A stretch of 64,000 nucleotides of DNA from Clavibacter michiganensis subsp. insidiosus. Lineage in GTDB: Bacteria > Actinomycetota > Actinomycetes > Actinomycetales > Microbacteriaceae. This document shows positions 1-7,851 of this stretch, piece by piece (the first letter of the stretch is position 1; each line of letters begins with the position of its first letter). The stretch covers positions 248,001 through 312,000 of the forward strand of contig NZ_MZMO01000001.1 in the NCBI RefSeq assembly GCF_002240565.1. The letters run 5' to 3'. The position numbers were made by a program, and so were the translations under genes. The notes under the pieces were generated by a model that ran no database searches, was not told the DNA's origin, and saw only the letters and a program-made list of their open reading frames with translations.

Positions 1-186
1 GCGTACGGCCTCGAGGCGGTGCAGGAGCACGGGCTCGTCCACGGCGGCCTCCTCGCCGCATGGCGCGTGTGCCGGTGCCACCCGTGGGCGGAGGGCGGCA
101 TCGACGACGTCCCGGCTCGTCGGGTCCAGCAGTACCGGCGCACGAGGCTCGGATTCGTCGTCGCACCCAGCCACGGAAAGGGCTAA
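1..186 (+). CDS. yidD: YidD membrane protein insertion efficiency factor, 3' end only
   Basis: Frame 1 is open from the first base to a TAA and encodes the last 61 residues of a YidD-type protein. The stretch LVHGGLLAAWRVCRCHPW, with Cys and His in RCHPW, is the family signature. YidD is a small membrane-associated protein that helps YidC insert inner-membrane proteins. The gene is cut by the window edge. It is followed 10 bp later by yidC, the usual rnpA-yidD-yidC order near the origin, so rnpA, rpmH and dnaA are expected just to the left. An ATG at 60 opens a different frame and is a shadow. Confidence 0.85.
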   Translation, partial: AYGLEAVQEHGLVHGGLLAAWRVCRCHPWAEGGIDDVPARRVQQYRRTRLGFVVAPSHGKG

Positions 187-196
187 CGACCACCTC

Positions 197-1159
197 ATGG
201 ACTTCCTCGGAACGATCCTGTGGCCGATCAAGTGGGTCATCGAACTCATCCTGGTCGGCTTCCACACGCTCTGGACCACCCTCGGGCTGGATCCTGACAA
301 CGGCGCCACCTGGGTGCTGTCGATCGTGGGCCTGGTGCTCGTGGTCCGCGCCGCCCTCATCCCGATCTTCGTGCGGCAGATCAAGAACCAGCGCCGCATG
401 ATGGAGGTCGCGCCGCAGCTGAAGAAGATCCAGGACAAGTACAAGGGCAAGCGCGACCAGTTCTCCCGCGAGGCCATGTCCCGCGAGACCATGGCCCTGT
501 ACAAGGACACGGGAACCAACCCGCTGAGCAGTTGCCTCCCCCTGCTCCTGCAGATGCCGATCTTCTTCTCGCTGTACTCGGTGCTCCACCGTGCTGCCGT
601 CGAGGAGCTCCCGGGCATCGGACTGTTGAACGCGCAGCTGTCCCGATCCTTCGGCGAGTCCTCGTTCCTCGGGGCTCCTCTGCAGTCCGCGATCTCCACG
701 GCCAACGGCAACGTCACGGTCATCGTCATCGCGACCACGATGGTCGTGCTCATGAGCGCGTCGCAGTTCATCACGCAGCTGCAGATCATGGCCAAGAACA
801 TGTCCGAGGAGACGAAGGCCAGCCCGATGTTCAAGCAGCAGCGCATCCTGCTGTACATCCTCCCGCTCGTGTTCGCGGTGTCCGGCATCGCCTTCCCGCT
901 CGGCGTGATGTTCTACTGGCTGGTCTCGAACTTCTGGACAATGGGTCAGCAGTTCCTCGTCATCCGCAACATGCCGACGCCCGGTAGCGAGGCGGCGCGT
1001 GCGCGTGAAGCGCGCCTGGCCCGGAAGGGCAAGCTGGTGGCTCCGGAGGCGTCGGCCGAGTCGTCGACCATCGTCGTGGAGGAGCGCAAGCCGGCCCAGC
1101 GTCCGCAGCCAGTGGGCAAGAACCGCGCCAAGAAGCAGGCAGGATCCAAGAGCCGATGA
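197..1159 (+). CDS. yidC: YidC/Oxa1 membrane protein insertase
   Basis: The 320-residue product inserts and folds inner-membrane proteins with or without SecYEG. The N-terminal hydrophobic segment and the following LVLVVRAALIPIF carry the conserved Arg (about R51) that sits in the hydrophilic substrate groove. A cytoplasmic coiled region rich in Lys and Arg (about 60-105), the NPLSSCLPLLLQMPIFF segment (about 112-130) and further membrane spans follow, then a basic tail. There is no lipoprotein signal, as is common in actinobacterial YidC. The start at 197 follows yidD directly, and the stop overlaps the start of the jag gene (ATGA), so the two are translationally coupled. Confidence 0.95.
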   Translation: MDFLGTILWPIKWVIELILVGFHTLWTTLGLDPDNGATWVLSIVGLVLVVRAALIPIFVRQIKNQRRMMEVAPQLKKIQDKYKGKRDQFSREAMSRETMALYKDTGTNPLSSCLPLLLQMPIFFSLYSVLHRAAVEELPGIGLLNAQLSRSFGESSFLGAPLQSAISTANGNVTVIVIATTMVVLMSASQFITQLQIMAKNMSEETKASPMFKQQRILLYILPLVFAVSGIAFPLGVMFYWLVSNFWTMGQQFLVIRNMPTPGSEAARAREARLARKGKLVAPEASAESSTIVVEERKPAQRPQPVGKNRAKKQAGSKSR

Positions 1160-1686
1160 GCGACGTGACGAGCGACCTCGACCAGGGCGGCGTGCCTGTG
1201 CCCGCGGAGGGGGTCGAGGCGGAGGTCACGTCCGTCGGCGTCGACGAAGGGGACATCGCGGCGGACTACATCGAGGAGCTCCTCGACATCTGCGACCTCG
1301 ACGGCGACATCGACATCGATCAGCGTGGCGGACGCGCCTACGTGTCGGTCGACGCTGCCGACTCCGAGGATCTGCGCCTGCTGTCCAATCCCGAGACGGT
1401 CACCGCCCTCCAGGAGCTCACCCGCCTGGCGGTGCAGAACAAGACGGGTGTGTTCAGCCGTCTGATCCTGGACGTAGGCGGATCACGAGATGCACGCCAG
1501 GTCGAGCTCGCTCAGCTGGTCGACCGAGCCATCGAGCGCATTTCCGCTGGATCAGCCACTGCCTCGCTTCCTCCCATGTCGTCGTACGAGCGGAAGCTCG
1601 TGCACGACATCGTGGCTGAGCGTGGGTACACGTCCGAGTCCGAAGGCGAGGGACGTGACCGTCATACGGTGATCACGAAGGCGTGA
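1156..1686 (+). CDS. jag: Jag/KhpB-type KH-R3H RNA-binding protein
   Basis: This 176-residue protein has an acidic N-terminus, a type-II KH domain of the Jag class (about residues 35-105) and an R3H domain (about 110-175). The Arg-X3-His motif is visible in SSYERKLVHDIV. Jag/KhpB proteins bind RNA and affect cell elongation and envelope functions in Gram-positive bacteria. The gene overlaps the yidC stop by 4 bp, the canonical yidC-jag pair. The N-terminal Jag_N domain found in Firmicutes is absent, which is normal in Actinobacteria. Confidence 0.9.
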   Translation: MSDVTSDLDQGGVPVPAEGVEAEVTSVGVDEGDIAADYIEELLDICDLDGDIDIDQRGGRAYVSVDAADSEDLRLLSNPETVTALQELTRLAVQNKTGVFSRLILDVGGSRDARQVELAQLVDRAIERISAGSATASLPPMSSYERKLVHDIVAERGYTSESEGEGRDRHTVITKA

Positions 1687-1702
1687 GAGAAGGCGCATGA
1701 GA

Positions 1703-1727
1703 GGCCCGGTCGTTAGACCGGGCCCTT
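1703..1727 (+). terminator. Hairpin terminator after jag
   Basis: A perfect 9-bp stem, GGCCCGGTC with GACCGGGCC around a GTTA loop, begins 17 bp after the jag stop and is followed by CTTCG. The T-tract is weak, as is usual in high-GC genomes. It separates yidD-yidC-jag from the parS/rsmG region. Confidence 0.7.
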
Positions 1728-1946
1728 CGTGCATCCGGCGACGGCCGCGGGGGATCTTGGATTGAGTACGATCGTGTCACCAAAAGGCATCGAAGTCTGA
1801 TGCAGAGCGAGCGTCATCCGACAGTCGGAGCGTGCGCCGCGGCACCACAGCGTCGGAGACGCGATGTGGCTTCGCCTCTCGATTGCTCGACCGTTCGGCT
1901 CGCCTGCGCCTGAATCCGCAATCCTCGTGTCTGGGAGCGGAAGTGA

Positions 1947-1962
1947 TGTTTCACGTGAAACG
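1947..1962. promoter_or_regulatory. parS: parS centromere site 1
   Basis: TGTTTCACGTGAAACG matches the universal bacterial parS palindrome TGTTTCACGTGAAACA at 15 of 16 positions. ParB binds it and spreads from it. It lies in the jag-rsmG gap, about 2 kb from parB. The 550-bp gap (1687-2236) otherwise holds the jag terminator, a second parS and possible -10 hexamers (TAAACT at 2132). I see no gene in it. Confidence 0.93.
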
Positions 1963-2049
1963 TGATCGCATGGGCGCGCCGCACGGGGCGCAGAAGCCGA
2001 CCGTCATGATGACCGCTGACCGATTGGTGTCGCCTGATCCCCAATATGC

Positions 2050-2065
2050 CGTTTCACGTGAAACA
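2050..2065. promoter_or_regulatory. parS: parS centromere site 2
   Basis: CGTTTCACGTGAAACA is a 15/16 match to the parS consensus with an intact 14-bp GTTTCACGTGAAAC core. It lies 103 bp from site 1 in the same gene-free stretch before rsmG, as expected for a clustered ParB loading zone beside the origin. Confidence 0.93.
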
Positions 2066-2236
2066 TGCTGAGATTCGCGCATGATCAGGCCCCACGCAGC
2101 GATGGATGTCGAGCGACACGGTGATCGACGCTAAACTCGCACGGGCGGTAGATCGTGACCGTCGTCAGGTCATTTCAGTCACGTGATTGCGCCTGACGGG
2201 CTCGGCTGGGGCCACCGATCACAGGATGGACATGCG

Positions 2237-2872
2237 ATGCCCGAACACACGACTGTCGAATCGGAGCCGCAGGTCGCCAGATCCTTGTTCGGCGACCGGA
2301 TGCCCATCGCGCAGGAATTCGCGTCGCAGCTCGGGAGCAGGGGCGAGGAGCTCGGGCTCATCGGCCCCCTCGAGCCACCGCGGCTCTGGACACGTCACAT
2401 CATCAATTCCGTACTGGTCGCGCCGCTCCTGGCTCCGGGGTTGGTCGGCGACATCGGCACGGGCGCTGGTCTTCCGGGTCTGGTCCTCGCCATAGCGCGT
2501 TCCGACGTGGAATTCGTGCTTATCGAACCGATGGAGCGTCGAGTGGCGTGGCTCGAGGAGCAGGTCGCGCATCTCGGGTTGCAGAACGTGAAGGTTCGAC
2601 GGGCCCGCGCCGAGGACGTGGCGAACGAGTTCAGCTTGGATCAGGTGACGGCTCGAGCGGTCAGTGCCTTCTCCAAGTTGATCCCACTGACTGTGCCGCT
2701 CGTGAAGACCGGAGGGGAGCTGGTCCTGATGAAGGGCGCGAATGCGGAGCGCGAGGTCGAGGCCGCAAGCAAGGCCATTCGCAAGTACCACCTCGAGGAC
2801 GTCGAGGTCATCACGCTAGGTTCAGGACAGGTCGACGAGGTGACGCGTGTGATCCGGGCACGGGTGGCGTGA
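2237..2872 (+). CDS. rsmG: 16S rRNA (guanine(527)-N(7))-methyltransferase RsmG
   Basis: The 211-residue protein methylates N7 of G527 in 16S rRNA using S-adenosylmethionine. The glycine-rich SAM loop VGDIGTGAGLPG lies at about residues 70-81 and the next strand reads FVLIEPMERRVAWLEE, the RsmG pattern. Loss of this enzyme gives low-level streptomycin resistance in other bacteria. I chose the ATG at 2237 because AGGATGG lies 7-13 bases upstream. A GTG at 2183 is in frame but adds 18 unlikely residues. The gene sits between parS sites and parA, the usual arrangement. Confidence 0.93.
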   Translation: MPEHTTVESEPQVARSLFGDRMPIAQEFASQLGSRGEELGLIGPLEPPRLWTRHIINSVLVAPLLAPGLVGDIGTGAGLPGLVLAIARSDVEFVLIEPMERRVAWLEEQVAHLGLQNVKVRRARAEDVANEFSLDQVTARAVSAFSKLIPLTVPLVKTGGELVLMKGANAEREVEAASKAIRKYHLEDVEVITLGSGQVDEVTRVIRARVA

Positions 2873-2952
2873 TGTCTCGTGGCATCTTCGTCGAGGGAAA
2901 GTGCAGATGGGCGGGCGTTTTCTGGCGATCGACGACCACCCCGGAGACCTCA

Positions 2953-2968
2953 TGTTCCACGTGAAACA
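2953..2968. promoter_or_regulatory. parS: parS centromere site 3, upstream of parA
   Basis: TGTTCCACGTGAAACA is the natural C-variant parS sequence with perfect ends. Its last base is also the A of the first in-frame ATG of the parA frame (2968), so ParB bound here would cover that start region. It may couple ParB occupancy to parA expression; that coupling is inference. Confidence 0.92.
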
Positions 2969-3021
2969 TGACCTGCAGACTCGGACCGCGCACGCAGCGC
3001 GTCATGGACGGAGTGACATGC

Positions 3022-3903
3022 ATGGATGACGACCTCAGTCCCATCGCTCGAGAGCTCTCGGAGACCAGTCGCCGACGGAAGGCACTGGCCGGCCTGGTCC
3101 TTCCACGCCCCAACCGAACCCGCGTGTTCACGATCGCGAACCAGAAGGGCGGTGTCGGAAAGACCACGACGACCGTCAATCTCGCTGCAGCGCTCGCGAA
3201 GTCGGGTTCGCGGACTCTCGTCGTGGACCTGGATCCCCAAGGCAATGCCTCGACGGCATTGGGTGCTGACCGGTCGAGCGAGTTGATGAGCGTGTACGAC
3301 GTGCTCGTCAACGACATTCCCGTCCAGGACGCTGTGCAGCGGAGCCCCGAGTTCGACACGCTCTTCTGCGTTCCCGCCACCATCCACCTCGCCGGTGCGG
3401 AGATCGAGCTCGTCAGCCTCCCACGGCGAGAACGCCGTCTACGGAAGGCCCTGGACGCATTCCTCGCGTCGGAGCACGGTCGCGACTTCGACTACGTGCT
3501 CATCGACTGCCCGCCTTCGCTGGGACTGCTCACGATCAATGCGTTCAGCGCGGCCAAGGAGGTGTTGATCCCGATCCAGTGCGAGTACTACGCCCTCGAG
3601 GGCCTCAGTCAACTGCTCTCCAACATCGAGTTGATCTCCCGGCACCTGAACCCCGATCTGCAGATGTCCAGCATCCTCCTGACCATGTACGACGGGCGCA
3701 CGAACCTCGCCCAGCAGGTCGCGGCGGAGGTACGGGAGCACTTTCCCCAGCAGACGCTCACGACGCTCATCCCGCGGTCCGTCCGCATCAGCGAGGCGCC
3801 CAGCTACGGGCAGAGCGTCATCAGCTACGACCCCAACTCACCCGGCGCGCTCTCCTACCTGGAGGCAGCAGCCGAGATCGCACACCGAGGAGCCCCGAAG
3901 TAA
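3022..3903 (+). CDS. parA: Chromosome-partitioning ATPase ParA (Soj)
   Basis: ParA is a deviant-Walker ATPase that binds nucleoid DNA as an ATP dimer and is stimulated by ParB-parS to pull origins apart. The 293-residue form chosen here has the Walker A variant QKGGVGKTTT at 41-50, the VVDLDPQGNAST motif and the DYVLIDCPPSLGLLT motif. The ATG at 3022 has GGACGGAG about 9 bases upstream. Upstream in-frame ATGs at 2968 (overlapping parS) and 3004 are possible but lack a good ribosome-binding site. The stop overlaps the parB start (TAATG). Confidence 0.95.
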   Translation: MDDDLSPIARELSETSRRRKALAGLVLPRPNRTRVFTIANQKGGVGKTTTTVNLAAALAKSGSRTLVVDLDPQGNASTALGADRSSELMSVYDVLVNDIPVQDAVQRSPEFDTLFCVPATIHLAGAEIELVSLPRRERRLRKALDAFLASEHGRDFDYVLIDCPPSLGLLTINAFSAAKEVLIPIQCEYYALEGLSQLLSNIELISRHLNPDLQMSSILLTMYDGRTNLAQQVAAEVREHFPQQTLTTLIPRSVRISEAPSYGQSVISYDPNSPGALSYLEAAAEIAHRGAPK

Positions 3904-4904
3904 TGGCAACCAAGAGAACCGGCCTGGGTCGCGGCATCGGCGCGCTCATCCCCACGTCAGACGAGCGCAGTCGCCCCGTCGACGTCTTCTTCCCCGACAG
4001 CATCGGTGCAGGCGCGCCCAGCGGCGTTCACGGGAACTCGGCGGAGATCCGGAAGGACGCGGGCGACTTGGAGCTCGTCGCTGTACCCGGAGCGCGCCTC
4101 GCGAACCTCGACCCCGCGGTCATCACCCCGAACGCGCAGCAGCCGCGAACGGACTTCCGCCATGACGAGCTACAAGAGCTCATGGTCTCGATCCGCGAGT
4201 ACGGGGTGCTCCAGCCCATCGTCGTGCGCCCGCTGGGCGCTGACGTCGATGGTCGTGCGCGATACGAGCTCGTCATGGGGGAGCGCCGCCTGCGTGCCAC
4301 CAAGGAGCTCGGGCTGGACACCATCCCGGCAGTCATCAAGGACACCGCGGATGAGTCCATGCTCCGGGACGCGCTGCTCGAGAACCTGCACCGCTCCGAG
4401 CTGAACCCACTGGAGGAGGCGAGCGCCTACCAGCAGCTGCTCGCCGACTTCGCGATCACGCAGGACGAGCTCGCGCAGCGGCTGGGGCGGTCGCGGCCGC
4501 AGATCACCAACACGATCCGCCTGCTGCGCCTGCCGGAGGACGTGCAACACCGTGTCGCCGCCGGAGTCCTGTCGGCAGGCCATGCGCGCGCGATCCTGTC
4601 ATCCGGAGACCAGGAGGCCATGAGGCACCTCGCGGACAAGATCGTCAACGAGGACTTGTCCGTGAGGGCGGCGGAGGCTGCCGCGCAACGAGGGCAGAGG
4701 ACCACCACGCCGCGCAAGAGCGCGACGTCGGCCCGCAACGCCCATTTGGATGAGACGGGCCAGCGCATCGGCGACCACCTGAACACGCGGGTGCGGGTGA
4801 CGATGTCGGCCCAGAAGGGTCAGATCGTCATCGACTTCGCGACGGTGGGGGATCTGGCGCGCATCGCCCAGGAGATGGGTGTGCCGGACGCCGACGCGAG
4901 CTGA
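3903..4904 (+). CDS. parB: Chromosome-partitioning protein ParB (Spo0J)
   Basis: ParB is a CTP-dependent DNA clamp that loads at parS and spreads over neighbouring DNA. The 333-residue protein starts MATKRTGLGRGIGAL, the N-terminal ParA-activating motif. It has the CTP-binding GERRLRA box (about 126-132), the ENLHRSELNPLEEA segment, a helix-turn-helix region reading LAQRLGRSRPQITNTIRLLRLP, and a C-terminal dimerisation domain. The ATG overlaps the parA TAA. Three matching parS sites lie within 2.9 kb upstream. Confidence 0.96.
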   Translation: MATKRTGLGRGIGALIPTSDERSRPVDVFFPDSIGAGAPSGVHGNSAEIRKDAGDLELVAVPGARLANLDPAVITPNAQQPRTDFRHDELQELMVSIREYGVLQPIVVRPLGADVDGRARYELVMGERRLRATKELGLDTIPAVIKDTADESMLRDALLENLHRSELNPLEEASAYQQLLADFAITQDELAQRLGRSRPQITNTIRLLRLPEDVQHRVAAGVLSAGHARAILSSGDQEAMRHLADKIVNEDLSVRAAEAAAQRGQRTTTPRKSATSARNAHLDETGQRIGDHLNTRVRVTMSAQKGQIVIDFATVGDLARIAQEMGVPDADAS

Positions 4905-4925
4905 CGCTGTCGGGCTGCAAGCGAG

Positions 4926-4949
4926 CGGTTCGTGTCTCCGGTCGAACCG
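4926..4949. terminator. Weak hairpin between convergent parB and ddl-like gene
   Basis: CGGTTCG and CGAACCG form a 7-bp stem around a 10-base loop in the 65-bp gap between two converging genes. The position suits a shared terminator, but there is no T-tract and the loop is long. Confidence 0.4.
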
Positions 4950-4969
4950 GTGTCGCCGGGAGTGCGTCG

Positions 4970-5935
4970 TCAGCGGTCGACGGATGCTTCCTGAGCAGCC
5001 TCGGCCAGGCGGCGGTAGAGATCGCCCACCTCGACGCCCGCGGCTGCGAGGCCCTGCGGGAGCAACGAGGTCTCGGTCAGGCCCGGGATCACGTTCACCT
5101 CGATGAACCAGGGATCGCCGGCGGCGTCGATGATGATGTCCACCCGCGACATCTGCCCGATCCCGAGCGCGCGGTGGATGTCGACGGCCGTCGCGGACGC
5201 GGCCGAGGTCGCCTCCGGGGAGATGCGCGCGGGGGTGAAGAAGCGCGTGAGGCCCGCGTTGTAGCGTGCCTCGTAGCCGTACACGCCTGACGTGGGCACG
5301 ATCTCCGTCGCCGGCAGGGCCTCGGGCCCGTCACCGGTGTCGAGGACGCCGATCGCGACCTCGGTGCCCACCACGAGCTGCTCGATCAGGGCGACGTCGC
5401 CGTAGGTGTACGCGTCCACCATGGCCCGCGGCAGGGCGTCGGCGTCGCTCACGATGGTGACGCCCTGTGCGGAGCCGCCACGCGCCGGCTTGACGGCGTA
5501 GGGGGCGGGCACGGACTCGGCGACGAGGCGCAGGACGGCGGCCGCACCGAGCTCGCGGAACGTGTCCTTGGGGAGGGTCACGGATCGCGGCGTGCGGATG
5601 CCGGCGGACTCCGCGATCGCCTTCGCGGTCGGCTTGTCCCACGCGAGCCGGGCGGACCGTGCGGAGGAGCCCACGTAGGGGACGCCGGCGAGCTCGAGGA
5701 GTCCGAGGAGCGCGCCGTCCTCGCCGCTCGCCCCGTGGAGGACCGGCCAGACGACGACCGGAGGGGTGTCGCGGAGGAAGTCGAGGAGGGTGGCATCGGG
5801 ATCGCGGAGGGAGACCTGGACGCCCGCAGCACGCAGGGCGTCCGCGACGCGGCGACCGCTGCGGAGGGACACGTCCCGCTCGTGGGAGATGCCGCCTGCC
5901 AGGACGAGGACGGAGAGGGGCTCGTGTGCGGTCAT
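4970..5935 (-). CDS. ddl: D-alanine--D-alanine ligase family protein
   Basis: The 321-residue product has an ATP-grasp fold and would ligate two D-alanines for peptidoglycan. The N-terminal VLVLAGGISHERDVSLRSG matches the Ddl substrate-binding start. WPVLHGASGEDG, AVKPARGGSAQG (ATP-binding Lys) and the C-terminal FIEVNVIPGLTETSLLP with its metal ligands are all present. It is somewhat shorter than the usual 340-370 residues. Actinobacteria often carry a main Ddl elsewhere, so this may be a second ligase. The ATG at 5935 is chosen because upstream residues are low-complexity Arg/Pro. Confidence 0.85.
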   Translation of the reverse strand: MTAHEPLSVLVLAGGISHERDVSLRSGRRVADALRAAGVQVSLRDPDATLLDFLRDTPPVVVWPVLHGASGEDGALLGLLELAGVPYVGSSARSARLAWDKPTAKAIAESAGIRTPRSVTLPKDTFRELGAAAVLRLVAESVPAPYAVKPARGGSAQGVTIVSDADALPRAMVDAYTYGDVALIEQLVVGTEVAIGVLDTGDGPEALPATEIVPTSGVYGYEARYNAGLTRFFTPARISPEATSAASATAVDIHRALGIGQMSRVDIIIDAAGDPWFIEVNVIPGLTETSLLPQGLAAAGVEVGDLYRRLAEAAQEASVDR

Positions 5936-5978
5936 GATGCTCGATCCGGTTTCGGTCGGTGTTCGTGGACGCGGAGGG

Positions 5979-7301
5979 TCAGTCGAGGTCCGGGGGCGGG
6001 GTGACGACGGACGTCGTGGGACGCGACGCGAGCGCACCTGTGCCGGAGAAGGTGGTGAGCAGATCCATCTCGTCGTCGATCACGCCCGCCATCCGCCGGA
6101 CGCCCTCGCGGATGCGTTCCGGCGTGGGGTAGCAGAACGACAGGCGGATGGCGTCGCGCCCGCGTCCGTCGGCGTAGAACGCGGTGCCGGGCGTGTAGGC
6201 GACAAGCGCCGTGACGGCGCGGGGGAGCATCTGCTTGGAATCGAGCTGCTCCGGGAGCTTCAGCCAGACGTAGAAGCCGCCATTGGGGACGGTCCAGGAC
6301 AGGCTCGGCAGGTGCTCTTGGAGCGCGGAGACCGTGGCGTCCCGGCGCTCGCGGTACACGCCGCGGAAGGTGTCGATCTGGCCCTTCCAATCGGACGCGT
6401 GCAGGTACTCCGAGATGATCAGCTGGCTGAAGGAGCTGGGGGAGAGGACCGCCGACTCCTGCGCGAGGATCAGCTTCTCGCGGATGGCGTGCGGGGCCAG
6501 GGCCCAGCCCACACGGAAGCCGGGCGCGAGCGTCTTGGAGAAGGAGCCGAGGTAGATGACGCCCTCGTCGTCGAGGCTGCGCAGGGCGTCCGGTGCGGGG
6601 CGGTCGAACCAGAGGAGGCCGTACGGGTTGTCCTCGAGCACGAGGATGTCGTTCGACCGGCAGATCTCGAGGATCTCCGGGCGGCGCGCGGCCGACATCG
6701 TGACCCCGGCCGGGTTGTGGAAGTTGGGGACCGTGTAGAGGAACTTGATGGTGCGTCCCTCGCCGCGGATCCGCGCGATGGCCTCGCGCAGCGCCTCGGG
6801 GACGAGGCCGTCGTCGTCCATCACGACGTGCTCGACGACCGCCTGGTAGCTGCGGAAGACGCCGATGGCCCCGACGTAGCTGGGGGCCTCGGCGAGGATC
6901 ACGTCGCCCGGATCGATGAAGAGCTTCGTGACGAGGTCGAGCGCCTGCTGCGAGCCCGTGGTGGTGACGATGTCGTCGACGCTGCCGCGGATCCCTTCGA
7001 GGGCCATGACTTCGAGGATGTCCTCGCGCAGCTCGGGCGTGCCCTGGCCGCCGCCGTACTGCAGCGCGACGGGGCCGCGCTCGCGCATGACCTTCTCCAT
7101 GGCCGTGACGATGAGCTCCTGCGGGAGGGCCGAGACGAACGGCATGCCGCCGGCGAGCGAGACGACCTCGGGTCGGCTGGCCACGGCGAAGAGAGCGCGG
7201 ACCTCGGACGCGCTCAGGCCGGAGGTCCTCTCCGCGTAGTGGGGGAACCAGGGGTCGAGGTTGGTGCCCGCGGATTCGCGGGGGCTGCCTGCAGGTGTCA
7301 C
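5979..7301 (-). CDS. PLP-dependent aminotransferase (fold I, 2-aminoadipate/valine-type)
   Basis: This 440-residue class I/II aminotransferase resembles LysN/AvtA-type enzymes and the catalytic half of MocR proteins, without the GntR domain. The PLP Schiff-base lysine is K256 in GSFSKTLAPGFRVGW. The aspartate and tyrosine are in VLEDNPYGLL (about 222-230) and substrate-arginine motifs occur near the C-terminus (DAIRLSFCYPTPE). The substrate cannot be read from sequence. It starts with GTG 44 bp upstream of the ddl-like gene on the same strand. A TAGGCT hexamer lies about 25-30 bases before the start. Confidence 0.85.
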   Translation of the reverse strand: MTPAGSPRESAGTNLDPWFPHYAERTSGLSASEVRALFAVASRPEVVSLAGGMPFVSALPQELIVTAMEKVMRERGPVALQYGGGQGTPELREDILEVMALEGIRGSVDDIVTTTGSQQALDLVTKLFIDPGDVILAEAPSYVGAIGVFRSYQAVVEHVVMDDDGLVPEALREAIARIRGEGRTIKFLYTVPNFHNPAGVTMSAARRPEILEICRSNDILVLEDNPYGLLWFDRPAPDALRSLDDEGVIYLGSFSKTLAPGFRVGWALAPHAIREKLILAQESAVLSPSSFSQLIISEYLHASDWKGQIDTFRGVYRERRDATVSALQEHLPSLSWTVPNGGFYVWLKLPEQLDSKQMLPRAVTALVAYTPGTAFYADGRGRDAIRLSFCYPTPERIREGVRRMAGVIDDEMDLLTTFSGTGALASRPTTSVVTPPPDLD

Positions 7302-7377
7302 GTCACGTCTCTCACTGTCCGATTGCCGTCCAGCCTAACGGGCGGCGCCCCGGGATCGCGGTGCTCGGCCGGACGGC

Positions 7378-7411
7378 GGAGGGCCCGGCACCTCACGGTG
7401 CCGGGCCCTCC
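7378..7411 (-). terminator. Strong hairpin terminator after trxA
   Basis: A perfect 15-bp stem (GGAGGGCCCGGCACC with GGTGCCGGGCCCTCC) and a TCAC loop lie 36 bp after the trxA stop and before the aminotransferase start. There is no U-tract, but stem length and position are convincing. Confidence 0.8.
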
Positions 7412-7446
7412 GGTGATGCTCGTCGCCGGTGCGGCGGGAGCGGCCG

Positions 7447-7770
7447 CTACTTGAGGAAGTCGGCGAACTCATGCTCGAGGGCCGGCTTCGGCTTGGCGCC
7501 GATGACGGTCTTGACGACCTCGCCCTTCTGGAAGACCTTCATGGCCGGGATCGACGTGATCTTGTACTTCATCGCGATCTCGGGGTTGTCGTCCACGTCG
7601 ATCTTGACGAGCTCGATGCCGGGGTTCTCGGCGGCGATCTGGTCGAGGACGGGGGAGACGGCCTTGCACGGGCCGCACCAGGGCGCCCAGAAGTCGACGA
7701 TGACGGTCTTCTCGGCGTCGAGGACGTCGGCCTGGAAGCTGGCGTCGGTGACGTCGCGGGAGTGGGACAT
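7447..7770 (-). CDS. trxA: Thioredoxin
   Basis: The 107-residue protein is a classical thioredoxin with the redox-active WCGPC at 31-35, the buried Asp in VDFWAPWC and the cis-Pro in ITSIPAMKVF. It reduces protein disulfides and is itself reduced by TrxB, encoded 81 bp upstream on the same strand. GAAGGAG lies about 6 bases before the ATG. It is probably transcribed with trxB from the sigma-R-type promoter at 8947-8972. Confidence 0.96.
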   Translation of the reverse strand: MSHSRDVTDASFQADVLDAEKTVIVDFWAPWCGPCKAVSPVLDQIAAENPGIELVKIDVDDNPEIAMKYKITSIPAMKVFQKGEVVKTVIGAKPKPALEHEFADFLK

Positions 7771-7851
7771 GAGTGCTCCTTCGTGTGGTTCTGCGGGTCC
7801 GGGTGGTTCCCGGATCCTCCGGTGAGGGTGGGCGCTGCGTCGCGCCGGGGA

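Noticed and set aside
1832..2071. 79-codon ORF between jag and rsmG
   Set aside because: It reads straight through two parS sites (MFHVKR and VSRET are the parS sequence translated) and has no family signature.
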